In this document: one piece after another, positions 1-5,708 of the stretch
Position numbering within the stretch: the stretch's first letter is position 1
How the letters are laid out: every line of letters begins with the position of its first letter
Source: a bacterium
GTDB taxonomy: Bacteria > SZUA-79 > Acidulodesulfobacterales > Acidulodesulfobacteraceae
Direction of reading: 5' to 3'
Length of the DNA: 8,849 nt
Assembly: GCA_021799935.1 (NCBI GenBank)
Contig: JAJYZM010000028.1
Location: forward strand, 1-8,849
Made by a program: the position numbers and the translations under genes
The notes under the pieces: model-generated
Told to the model about the DNA's origin: nothing
What the model saw: only the letters and a program-made list of their open reading frames with translations
Database searches by the model: none

Positions 1-36
1 AACGATATTATATAAAAAATAAGAAGGGATTAACCC

Positions 37-105
37 GTCCAGTAATTTCCGGAATGGGTGTCCAGTTAAAAACGGAAAAGCCGTCCAGTTAGAACGGAAT
101 ACGCA
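37..105. repeat. Three 23-bp direct repeats (iteron-like)
   Basis: The motif GTCCAGT starts at 37, 60 and 83, an exact period of 23 bp. Each copy continues with a variable AT stretch and then CGGAA. The second and third copies are closest (GTCCAGTTA then AACGGAA). A period near two helical turns is typical of plasmid iterons or of a repressor operator array. The last copy ends about 50 bases before the start codon at 154, so the array could control that gene as well as, or instead of, replication. More copies could lie left of the window. Confidence 0.7.
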
Positions 106-153
106 AAACAATATAAAGAAAATTAAAATAACTTTAAATTAAGGAAGAAAATC

Positions 154-451
154 ATGGAAAAAAACATTCAAGAAATTGCTAAAGAAATTGCGGCAGAAAT
201 AATTTCAAGAGGAAACGACTCAGGAAGAGAGTACATAGTATATAAATCTGGGCTATGGGAAGCTTTGTATCAAGGACAACAAAGGCTAAATATGGAAAGA
301 AGACATAGGAGAACCAAAAGCAAAAAAATCGCAATATTTAGAATATTTGGACGAGTGTAAAAGTTTTATTGTAGATAAAATTATGGACAATGCGCCGGAT
401 AGGGATTATGAATATGGCGCCGACGAAGCAATTTTTCAAATATCAGTATAA
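154..451 (+). pseudogene. Small hypothetical gene split by a frameshift
   Basis: The gene starts at ATG 154 behind AAGGA. The first frame runs to a stop at 358-360 (68 residues), but its last part is Arg/Lys-rich and unconvincing. The +1 frame is open from 290 to a stop at 449-451 and reads as good protein (SQYLEYLDECKSFIVDKIMD, then an acidic tail ending AIFQISV). Removing one A from the A7 run at 322-328 joins the two into a protein of about 99 residues. The joined protein is probably helical and acidic, with no recognised domain, signal peptide or membrane segment. The break may be a true mutation, a homopolymer sequencing error, or slippage at the A7 tract. Function is unknown; the iteron-like repeats just upstream suggest an element maintenance or control gene. 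Confidence 0.6.
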
Positions 452-473
452 ATAATCACTTTGGGGGTCAACA

Positions 474-683
474 ATGAAAACAATTAAGAAAAAAGCTACG
501 CCCACTCAGATTTCTATCTTAAAGTATTTATGTTCCGATATGGGCGTAAAAAATCTTGCCGATTTTATTATTTTCGCCGCAGAGAATAATGTTAAAACCA
601 ACGGATTTGAAGATTTATCTTTCGTTGGTGCGGCTAAACTAATAGTCTGTAGTCTTGCCGTTTCCTCCCGCTCTACAAATTAA
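474..683 (+). CDS. Small hypothetical protein, 69 aa
   Basis: ATG 474 follows a G5 ribosome binding site at 463-467 with a 6-base spacer, 22 bases after the end of the frameshifted gene, so the two are probably cotranscribed. The N-terminus is basic (KTIKKK). Predicted helices follow (QISILKYLCSDMG, NLADFIIFAAENN), then a hydrophobic C-terminal stretch (GAAKLIVCSLAVSS) that is short for a membrane segment. I recognise no family. Basic small helical proteins beside repeats are often DNA-binding regulators, but nothing here proves that. Confidence 0.55.
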   Translation: MKTIKKKATPTQISILKYLCSDMGVKNLADFIIFAAENNVKTNGFEDLSFVGAAKLIVCSLAVSSRSTN

Positions 684-699
684 TAAAGAAATTGCTTAA

Positions 700-719
700 G
701 CTTGCCATTTTCGGCAAGC
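700..719. other. Hairpin after the first gene pair
   Basis: GCTTGCC (700-706) and GGCAAGC (713-719) form a perfect 7-bp stem with a 6-base loop, 17 bases after the stop at 683. No T-run follows on the plus strand (next bases CCATTCCCC), so it is a poor intrinsic terminator. It may end transcription weakly, protect the mRNA 3' end, or belong to the origin-like region to its right. Confidence 0.4.
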
Positions 720-833
720 CCATTCCCCTAACTTGACAAATATAAAATATAACGTTAAATAATCAACATTTTTTTACATTTATATTTATCTATAACTCCA
801 ATATTTTAGTCGATTAAAAGTTAATTTGCCTAA

Positions 834-977
834 CCGTATCTTAAGGTCAAATACCGTCTTAATTCGGTCAAACTCAGTCAAATGCCGTTTATTTTTGTAT
901 TATTTAATTTTTTTAGACGCTATATAGCCGTATCTTAAGGTTAAATTCGGTCAAACAAGGTAATAATTCGGTCAAAT
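834..977. repeat. Helically phased GGTCAAA repeats (candidate iterons)
   Basis: Six 9-base copies of a motif close to CGGTCAAAY start at 844, 865, 875, 938, 948 and 969. The steps are 21, 10, 63, 10 and 21, so all fall close to multiples of 10.5 bp, and the arrangement is symmetric about the centre. Two larger repeats are built on the same motif. CCGTATCTTAAGGTCAAAT (834-852) recurs at 928-946 with one change. AATTCGGTCAAAC at 861-873 recurs exactly at 944-956 and with one change at 965-977. The pattern fits a protein binding one face of the helix cooperatively, such as a replication initiator or partition protein. No candidate binder is certain. Confidence 0.65.
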
Positions 978-1231
978 GCGGTATAGGCTTAACGCCTTAT
1001 AACATATGGCGTTGATGAGAAAAATAACGTCGAAAATATCCCCACCGCGCATTGTCTTGATAGGTTGGAAAATAGATAAGAAATTTATTGAATAATATAA
1101 GTATATCTTTTTTGGCATTTATTTGTCAATCGGCGGGGGGGGGGCTGTGTCATGCAAGTAGTTTTTATTTTATTAATAACTTAACAATTTAAAAAGGATA
1201 TGTCAAGTTAAAATAATATTTAACTCTTATC

Positions 1232-1260
1232 TTGACAAACCTAAAATACAAAGATATAAT
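1232..1260 (+). promoter_or_regulatory. Consensus sigma70 promoter of the primase gene
   Basis: TTGACA (1232-1237) and TATAAT (1255-1260) are both perfect consensus with an ideal 17-bp spacer, predicting a start near 1267. The -35 overlaps the right arm of the inverted repeat TGTCAAG/CTTGACA (1201-1207 and 1231-1237). A strong core promoter under a symmetric site suggests a repressed gene, which would suit copy-number control. Confidence 0.75.
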
Positions 1261-1266
1261 ATATTT

Positions 1267-1538
1267 ATCTTTCTCGGATGTGCCGTATTTTCTTTATTTA
1301 AGGCTTTTAAGCCTCGATATGGCATATTAATTACTTTAATAAGAAGAAATTATTAAAGACGTATTTTATAACCTCACGGGGTTAAACCGGTTATAATCTC
1401 AATCTTCCCCCGAACGTGCCGCTTCAGTGCGACCTTTCCAAACTATTCTTATTGAGGACATTTTGTCTCCATCCCCAATCATATTCCATTTTTTTAATTA
1501 ATTTTTTATATATATTTTATTTAATATGGGAGGTATTT
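1267..1538 (+). promoter_or_regulatory. Structured 5' leader of the primase gene
   Basis: The predicted mRNA carries about 270 untranslated bases. Three hairpins follow in a row. The first pairs 1278-1288 with 1317-1327 (11 bp, two G-U) and contains an inner AGGCT/AGCCT stem (1301-1314). The second pairs CTTTAATAA (1334-1342) with TTATTAAAG (1350-1358), a perfect 9-bp stem with loop GAAGAAA. The third pairs TTATAACC (1366-1373) with GGTTATAA (1389-1396). I recognise no known riboswitch class. It could be a regulatory leader, the target of an antisense RNA, or single-strand initiation hairpins for the primase. Confidence 0.5.
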
Positions 1539-2288
1539 ATGCTGGAAATCTATCAGATTCTAAGCCTATACAAATCAATTCAACTTTGCCTGATAAACGA
1601 AAAAGGACGTATTCTCCTGAATTTCGCTACTTGCTTAGATGACATTAACTTTGAGAGGCTTACAAAAAGAAATCTTGATAATGGAATTTATTTTATCCCG
1701 CCTGCTGAATCTAATGTTTTATTTTTAGACGATTTGACGGCAATAGATGTAATTCCTTATCGTTCAATTATAGTGCAAACAAGCTCAAAAAAGTTCCAGG
1801 CACATATTTTTATTGATAAAATTATGTCTGCCGAACAAAGAACAAAGTTGCAGCGTATTTTGGTTAGGCGATTTAATGCTGATGTTGGGGCGACGTCGGG
1901 AATGCAGCCAAGACGTCTGCCCGAATTCACAAATCAGAAATATCCAGAACGACCGTTAATTAAGATTGCTAAAAATACAATAGCTAATTCCAGTGTGCCT
2001 GTTCTTGATATTTCGAAAATAATTTGTGAAGAACCTAAAGTAAGTCAGCCTACTTATTTACCAAAACCAAACTACTCAAAAAAATCAAAATCTTGGAACG
2101 ACTTTTTTTTAGGCGATGCTTCGAGTGCCGATATGAGATATGCTTTATATCTTGGCCGACAAGGTTGGACGGATGAAGCTATTAAGGCTCAACTTCTTGC
2201 CGAAAGCAATAATCTTTCAAGAAGGAAATCCGGACATATTGAGGATTACCTCAATCGCACAATCTTAAAAGCCCGTTCTTACTTTTAA
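1539..2288 (+). CDS. RepB-like DNA primase (AEP superfamily), stand-alone
   Basis: The 249-residue protein resembles the RepB primase family (plasmid RSF1010 RepB' type), which makes primers for plasmid or element replication. Residues 51-66 carry YFIPPAESNVLFLDDL, where D64-D65 would hold the catalytic metal-binding acids. VQTSSKKFQAHIFI (79-92) matches the family's TS..(Y/F)Q segment, and RRLPEFTNQKYP (125-136) matches its RLPGFTNRK-type signature. A linker follows (about 140-185). The C-terminal helical part (DASSADMRYALYLGRQGWTD to YLNRTILKA, about 193-245) resembles the helix-bundle domain of such primases. ATG 1539 is chosen because GGGAGG (1528-1533) precedes it; the in-frame GTG at 1416 has no ribosome binding site and would add an AT-rich leader translation. 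No relaxase or helicase is fused or adjacent. Confidence 0.8.
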   Translation: MLEIYQILSLYKSIQLCLINEKGRILLNFATCLDDINFERLTKRNLDNGIYFIPPAESNVLFLDDLTAIDVIPYRSIIVQTSSKKFQAHIFIDKIMSAEQRTKLQRILVRRFNADVGATSGMQPRRLPEFTNQKYPERPLIKIAKNTIANSSVPVLDISKIICEEPKVSQPTYLPKPNYSKKSKSWNDFFLGDASSADMRYALYLGRQGWTDEAIKAQLLAESNNLSRRKSGHIEDYLNRTILKARSYF

Positions 2289-2358
2289 TTCCATTTAGGG
2301 TTGCGTCCGGCTTTTTTCCGCTTGCCGGAAGAAAGACAGACACAACCCCCATTCTAAA

Positions 2359-2459
2359 AAAAATCCGCCGGAGTTTTTTACGCCGCAGGCGAAGTGATTT
2401 AAGACCGCTTGTCGGTCTTGAAGCACGGCCAAAGCGTAAAAAACGGAGCAAGGATTTTT
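2359..2459. repeat. Nested long stem-loop, about 100 bases
   Basis: AAAAATCC (2359-2366) pairs with GGATTTTT (2452-2459). Inside, GTTTTTTACGC (2373-2383) pairs perfectly with GCGTAAAAAAC (2434-2444). At the tip AAGACCG (2401-2407) pairs with CGGTCTT (2413-2419) around a 5-base loop. A small alternative hairpin CGCC-GCA-GGCG (2381-2391) competes with the middle stem. Such nesting across 100 bases points to a folded RNA or a structured single-stranded DNA site. Short open frames on the minus strand here are explained by the repeats. Confidence 0.55.
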
Positions 2460-2484
2460 CCTCCCCCCACGGTAATCTTGCAAC

Positions 2485-2551
2485 GCCCCTTCAGTATTAG
2501 CAACGAAGTTGCGTCATTTTTTTTGACAAAAAAAATGAATACTGAAGGGGC
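2485..2551. repeat. 67-base palindrome folding as a three-way junction
   Basis: GCCCCTTCAGTATT (2485-2498) pairs perfectly with AATACTGAAGGGGC (2538-2551). The enclosed 39 bases form two further perfect hairpins. The first is GCAAC (2500-2504) with GTTGC (2508-2512) and triloop GAA. The second is CAT8 (2515-2524) with A8TG (2528-2537) and triloop GAC. Only A2499 and GT 2513-2514 are left unpaired at the junction. C-GAA-G triloops are known to be unusually stable in single-stranded DNA. It is not a typical terminator, because no T-run follows the outer stem on the plus strand; the minus-strand reading also lacks one. Confidence 0.8.
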
Positions 2552-2968
2552 AGGGAGAAAACCGCAAAAACATTAACATCTCGAACAAAAATTGAAAAAA
2601 TGACAAGCAAAAAGTATTAATTTAGAGTGTTAATACCGCCGAAAACAGCGAAAACAGACGTCAAACTTGCGTTCGTTTTCTCGTCCAAAGGGCGCGTTAC
2701 AAATCTACGACACCTTTTTTTATTTTACATAGCGCCAGAGAGGTGTCTCGGGTTCTATTTGTCCGGGTGGAATCTTAATTTAAAGTTACGGTCACTTTTA
2801 GCTCTTGTAAAACTGGGTTACAAAGTTCCCCTTAAAAAAACTTTTCCGAACTGATATTTAGGTTTAGATTGAGCTTGCCACAATTCAATCTCCGGGGCGT
2901 TCCGGTATAAAGGCGCAGACAGGACGGTTGCGTCCAAAATAAAATAACAAAAAATTAGGAGGGAAATA

Positions 2969-3928
2969 ATGTCCTTAAAAAATAATTTGCGTTTTTATGC
3001 GGGGCAGGTTTCTTCACGTTTAGATGACCCGATGAAAATATTGTCCGAAAAATCAAAATTCAATATTCGGACCGAAAGCGTTTCTATCGGAGAAGATTTC
3101 AAGTCTGCGGGAGTAAAGACTAAGCTTGCTAAACAGCTCACTTCAGACGACTTTAAAAAAGTCGCCGAATACTGGAAATCTAAGGGCTATACCGTAGGAA
3201 CGATTCAGAATAAAGCTACCGCATTGAGAGCGATTTGCAATGTGGCCGGAAATGAAAATATTAAGAACATAAGTAACGGTGAGCTCGGTATCACATCAAG
3301 AAATGTTTTAAATCAAAATAATGTAAACGGTGCCGCCGTTATATCTGAAAAATCGCTTGAGAAAATCAATCTTAAAAATCCCGTAGTAACCGCGGCTCTG
3401 CGTCTCGAAGCCGCTTATGGACTCCGCAGAGAAGAATCGGCTCACGTTGTTTTTGAATTAACGAAGGGACATGCTGTCACAGCCCCCGGAAAAGAAAATA
3501 TTTTAACAATGAAGGGAAGTTGGTGTAAAAACGGCAGAGAAAGAGGAAAGATTACATATAACGGACGTCCTAACGGAGAATTAATTTTGCGCGACGGCGG
3601 GGCGGTATTAAAGCAAGTTGCCGTAAGCGTTAAAGGAATAAATATTAACTATCGCGTTGAACAATTTGAGCGAAAAATAAATTATGCGGCCGACAAATGT
3701 AAAAAATTGGACAATAACCCCGATATTCATCCTCATGCTTTGAGGCACAATTATGCACATGAGCGGTATCGCGAAATAACCGGCAGGGATTGTCCCGCAG
3801 CTGGAGGCTTAAAATATTCCGATATGAGTCCTAAAGAGCAGAAACAATATCATTCCGCCGCAAAAATTATATCGGAGGAACTCGGTCATAGTCGCGAAAC
3901 GATAAGTAGAACTTATATTGGAAAATAA
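2969..3928 (+). CDS. Tyrosine recombinase/integrase (integrase domain-containing)
   Basis: This 319-residue protein is a site-specific tyrosine recombinase that would cut and rejoin DNA through a 3'-phosphotyrosine link. The N-terminal half (about 50-95, LTSDDFKKVAEYWKSKGYT and TIQNKATALRAICN) looks like the SAM-like core-binding domain. The catalytic half shows GLRREES with likely Arg153, a Lys in MKGSWCKNGRER (182-187), HPHALRH (His256, Arg259), LGHS (His307) and TY (Tyr316) three residues from the end. It resembles the Pfam Phage_int_SAM_2/Integrase_1 type rather than XerC/D. AGGAGGG (2957-2963) sets the start at ATG 2969. It follows the repeat-rich region and is not obviously related to the integrase at 7237. 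Possible jobs are resolution of element multimers, inversion, or integration of a nested element. Confidence 0.85.
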   Translation: MSLKNNLRFYAGQVSSRLDDPMKILSEKSKFNIRTESVSIGEDFKSAGVKTKLAKQLTSDDFKKVAEYWKSKGYTVGTIQNKATALRAICNVAGNENIKNISNGELGITSRNVLNQNNVNGAAVISEKSLEKINLKNPVVTAALRLEAAYGLRREESAHVVFELTKGHAVTAPGKENILTMKGSWCKNGRERGKITYNGRPNGELILRDGGAVLKQVAVSVKGININYRVEQFERKINYAADKCKKLDNNPDIHPHALRHNYAHERYREITGRDCPAAGGLKYSDMSPKEQKQYHSAAKIISEELGHSRETISRTYIGK

Positions 3929-3937
3929 GACGTCATA

Positions 3938-4243
3938 TTAATGAATGCTGAGTAGTTTTATCGATATCCAGCTCGTTTTATCTCCGTCTAACACTCCTTT
4001 AAGACATTGTTTAACGAGATAATTATGATGATTTGAAGGTATCGTTTTTGCGGCGTTTTGGCAGAACGATAACGCAACGTTAGGATACATAACCATATCA
4101 ATCGCTTTTGTAAATCCCTTAACATATATCTTATTTCCTAAACTTTTCAAATTATTAGTTTTCTGATTATTTCCTGCATAAGCTATCGCCGGCATCGAAA
4201 CAAACATAGCAATTAGCGATAATATTATAACGAACTTTCTCAT
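3938..4243 (-). CDS. Small exported protein, unknown function
   Basis: The 101-residue product begins with a clear Sec signal peptide: basic MRK, hydrophobic core to about residue 17, and AYA-GN for signal peptidase I cleavage after Ala23. The mature part is about 78 residues, with Cys61 and Cys80 positioned for a possible disulfide and several Lys, so it should be periplasmic or secreted. I recognise no family. GGAGG (minus strand, 4249-4253) precedes the start. It lies just downstream of the leftward membrane-protein gene at 4277 and is probably cotranscribed with it. Its stop faces the stop of the integrase with a 9-base gap, so the two genes converge with no visible terminator between. 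Confidence 0.7.
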   Translation of the reverse strand: MRKFVIILSLIAMFVSMPAIAYAGNNQKTNNLKSLGNKIYVKGFTKAIDMVMYPNVALSFCQNAAKTIPSNHHNYLVKQCLKGVLDGDKTSWISIKLLSIH

Positions 4244-4258
4244 AAATGCCTCCGTTAT

Positions 4259-4278
4259 ATGCCCTGAAGGGCATTTTT
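4259..4278 (+). terminator. Short hairpin with T-run between two leftward genes
   Basis: ATGCCCT (4259-4265) and AGGGCAT (4268-4274) form a perfect stem with a very short loop, followed by T5 (4274-4278) on the plus strand. As a rightward intrinsic terminator it could stop read-through from the integrase gene. On the minus strand it lies between the stop of the 4277 gene and the ribosome binding site of the 3938 gene, where it may instead set their relative expression. Confidence 0.45.
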
Positions 4279-4996
4279 AGTTGTCTTTCTTTTTCTCTAT
4301 GCCAAGTAATTCTTCATATTTTTTTTTCATACTACGTCCAACAATAACATAAAATCCATTATCATTATAATCATTATAATCAAATGTGTTTGATATTATT
4401 ATTAAAATAATAATAATAAATATCACGGCAAATAAATGATAAAAATAACTACAATATAATATTTGAACGATTATACCTTCTTTTATATAGTTGAACCAAT
4501 ATAATATTATTTCTGTTAAGGACAAAACTAAAAAAAGAATGGAATCTTTTTTAAACTCATTAACATTTTTTATTTCATTCTTTCTTCCTTCAATAAATTC
4601 CATAGCAATGCTGTTATTATTTTTTATTGCATAAAATTTTAGTTCATCTACATCTATGGTGTCATTATAAAAAATTGAATAATCATTTTTTTTATTATTT
4701 ATTTTATTTACTAAAATGTCTATCCCGAAAAAATTACAAATTTGAATAAATAATAACGGAATAAAGGTGTAAATCATGGTTAAGCCTAAAAGATAAAATA
4801 TGATATATGAGATTGGAATATTATAAATCTCTTTACGCCAGCTACTAATTAGAATATTAGCTAATCCTTTATGTTCAAAATATAACAGAACTATATCTGT
4901 ATATATAAAGAATGAAAAAATAAATAAAAAATTTCTAAATAAAAATAATCTTTTTAATGAAAATATGCTACTAATCCATCCAGTGATTTTTGACAT
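4277..4996 (-). CDS. Four-helix integral membrane protein, unknown
   Basis: The 239-residue protein has four likely membrane segments at about 17-40, 60-90, 152-170 and 175-202. A hydrophilic loop of about 60 residues lies in the middle (91-150, including NNKKNDYSIFYNDTIDVDEL), and a charged tail ends EKKKDN. No enzymatic motif is visible and I recognise no family. It is extremely AT-rich, with many Asn, Ile, Lys and Phe codons, more so than the integrase beside it, which suggests a separate origin. GGAGG (minus strand, 5001-5005) sets the start 4 bases downstream. It appears to head a two-gene leftward unit with the exported protein at 3938. Confidence 0.7.
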   Translation of the reverse strand: MSKITGWISSIFSLKRLFLFRNFLFIFSFFIYTDIVLLYFEHKGLANILISSWRKEIYNIPISYIIFYLLGLTMIYTFIPLLFIQICNFFGIDILVNKINNKKNDYSIFYNDTIDVDELKFYAIKNNNSIAMEFIEGRKNEIKNVNEFKKDSILFLVLSLTEIILYWFNYIKEGIIVQILYCSYFYHLFAVIFIIIILIIISNTFDYNDYNDNGFYVIVGRSMKKKYEELLGIEKKKDN

Positions 4997-5028
4997 AAAA
5001 CCTCCAAGATTAAAGTTTATTTTATTTA

Positions 5029-5058
5029 TTTATAAATTTTATCACATTTTTTTGTAAA
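5029..5058 (-). promoter_or_regulatory. Likely promoter of the leftward membrane-protein unit
   Basis: On the minus strand TTTACA (5053-5058) and TATAAA (5029-5034) are separated by 18 bp, about 33 bases before the start codon at 4996. The -35 overlaps one of the TTTGTAA repeats. AT-rich surroundings make chance matches likely, so this is moderate evidence. Confidence 0.45.
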
Positions 5059-5205
5059 TAGAAGTCGTTAGGATATAAAGTCTAAATTGGAATGTAAATA
5101 AAACATTTTTGTAATAAAAAAAATAATATATTCTAAATCCTTTATTTTTATGGATTTACGGTAATTTGTAACTTATTTGTAACATAAATTTAACCGTTTT
5201 GTAAC
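5051..5205. repeat. TTTGTAAC direct repeats in a divergent intergenic region
   Basis: Exact TTTGTAAC occurs at 5165, 5176 and 5198 (steps of 11 and 22), and TTTGTAA also at 5051 and 5108 (steps of 57 and 57). The three full copies lie on one helical face, just upstream of the promoter of the 5276 gene and within the region shared with the divergent leftward unit. This looks like an operator array for one regulator controlling both directions. Given the AT bias, the two outer 7-base copies may be chance. Confidence 0.5.
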
Positions 5206-5234
5206 AAAACCGTCATAATTCAGTAATATTTTTT

Positions 5235-5243
5235 TGATATAAT
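5235..5243 (+). promoter_or_regulatory. Extended -10 promoter before the coiled-coil gene
   Basis: TGATATAAT (5235-5243) is a perfect extended -10 (TGN plus TATAAT). The -35 position (5215-5220, ATAATT) is poor, as is usual for extended -10 promoters and for activator-dependent ones. The TTTGTAAC repeats end ten bases upstream of that -35 position. Confidence 0.55.
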
Positions 5244-5275
5244 CGATATTAATTGATTTTAAGGGGGTTATATCT

Positions 5276-5533
5276 ATGTTAATTGTTGAATTAATTTTTG
5301 CGGCGGCGGAAATATTATTTCTGGTTTATCTTATCCGTAAGGGAAAGGCGGTAACTAAAGAAATGCGCAAATTAAAATTAGAAAGACAATCTGTTATTAA
5401 TTTAAAAGAAATGCTCGAAGAAGATTTTATACCGGAAATTGAGGCAAGGAAAAATAAAATATTAGACGAGTTCCGCTATAGATTATATTCTTACCATTTA
5501 TCACGGGAAAAGATTTCAACGATATTGAAATAG
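5276..5533 (+). CDS. Small membrane-anchored coiled-coil protein, 85 aa
   Basis: Residues 2-20 (LIVELIFAAAEILFLVYLI) form one membrane segment. A charged helical region follows (RKGKAVTKEMRKLKLERQSV to EARKNKILDEFRYRLY, about 21-70) that is likely coiled coil. The basic residues after the segment put the tail in the cytoplasm. A G5 ribosome binding site about 7 bases upstream supports the ATG. No family is recognised. It is monocistronic: an AT-rich hairpin follows at 5640. The single-helix-plus-coil layout is seen in phage lysis spanins and in small membrane effectors, but nothing here decides between these. Confidence 0.65.
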   Translation: MLIVELIFAAAEILFLVYLIRKGKAVTKEMRKLKLERQSVINLKEMLEEDFIPEIEARKNKILDEFRYRLYSYHLSREKISTILK

Positions 5534-5639
5534 GTTCGCTGGACTTTAATTTGTTATAAAATTGGCTTTGGCTAAATATGAGATACTTTAAAAGTTTTTA
5601 ACGAAGTTATTAACATAGCCGATTTCCCCTTAATCCTGC

Positions 5640-5668
5640 AATAGAAAATATTTAAATTTTTCTATTTT
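5640..5668 (+). terminator. AT-rich hairpin, possible terminator
   Basis: AATAGAAAA (5640-5648) pairs perfectly with TTTTCTATT (5658-5666) around a 9-base loop, followed by T to 5668. It lies about 107 bases after the stop at 5533 and before the next promoter at 5709. The stem is weak because it is nearly all A-T. The rest of 5534-5708 shows only GGCTA/TAGCC inverted bases around 5569 and 5616, with no gene. Confidence 0.4.
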
Positions 5669-5708
5669 ACGTAAACTCTGGATTGTGGTTTTATTGTGAA
5701 TTTTATTG

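Larger units (their letters stand above)
684..1231. other. Non-coding, origin-like region
   Basis: No convincing gene lies between 683 and 1539. This part contains the 700-719 hairpin, a TTGACA-like -35 at 733-738 with only a weak -10, AT-rich stretches, the phased GGTCAAA repeat array (844-977), a small imperfect hairpin around 983-1001, and a G10 tract at 1135-1144. An inverted repeat, TGTCAAG (1201-1207) and CTTGACA (1231-1237), overlaps the -35 of the primase promoter and may be an operator. Iterons, AT-rich DNA and a downstream primase gene together are the layout of a theta-type plasmid origin. I see no clear DnaA box. Confidence 0.45.
2289..2968. other. 680-base region rich in inverted repeats
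   Basis: No convincing gene lies here. The sequence is dominated by inverted repeats. GGGTTGCGTC (2298-2307) pairs with GACACAACCC (2339-2348, one mismatch) and encloses TCCGGC/GCCGGA (2306-2311, 2324-2329). The long stem system 2359-2459 and the palindrome 2485-2551 are described separately. Further stems are GTATTAA/TTAATAC (2614-2620, 2630-2636), GACACCT/AGGTGTC (2709-2715, 2741-2747), AGATTGA/TCAATCT (2866-2872, 2885-2891) and GGACG/CGTCC with a 4-base loop (2922-2935). GGTTGCGTCC occurs near both ends (2299-2308 and 2926-2935). Possible roles are lagging-strand or ssi origins for the primase, an oriT, a structured RNA, or recombination sites for the integrase that follows. Confidence 0.5.

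Noticed and set aside
1427..1433. GTGCGAC, like the 5' end of a group II intron
   Set aside because: No reverse transcriptase, domain V or 3' end is seen downstream; a 7-base match is expected by chance.
1416..1538. N-terminal extension of the primase from GTG 1416
   Set aside because: There is no ribosome binding site at 1416; the added 41 residues are Phe/Leu/Ile-rich translation of AT-rich leader, while GGGAGG supports ATG 1539.
2251..2483. Overlapping minus-strand open frames of about 60 residues
   Set aside because: They lie in the inverted-repeat block, overlap the end of the primase gene, lack ribosome binding sites and give low-complexity Arg/Leu-rich products.
2485..2551. Integron attC site
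   Set aside because: The arms lack the RYYYAAC and GTTRRRY core sites, and perfect arms without the extrahelical bases are unlike attC; the nearby recombinase does not show integron-integrase hallmarks I could identify.
2627..2854. 75-codon plus-strand open frame starting at GTG
   Set aside because: There is no ribosome binding site and no domain, and it runs through two inverted repeats; most likely chance, though a decayed gene cannot be excluded.
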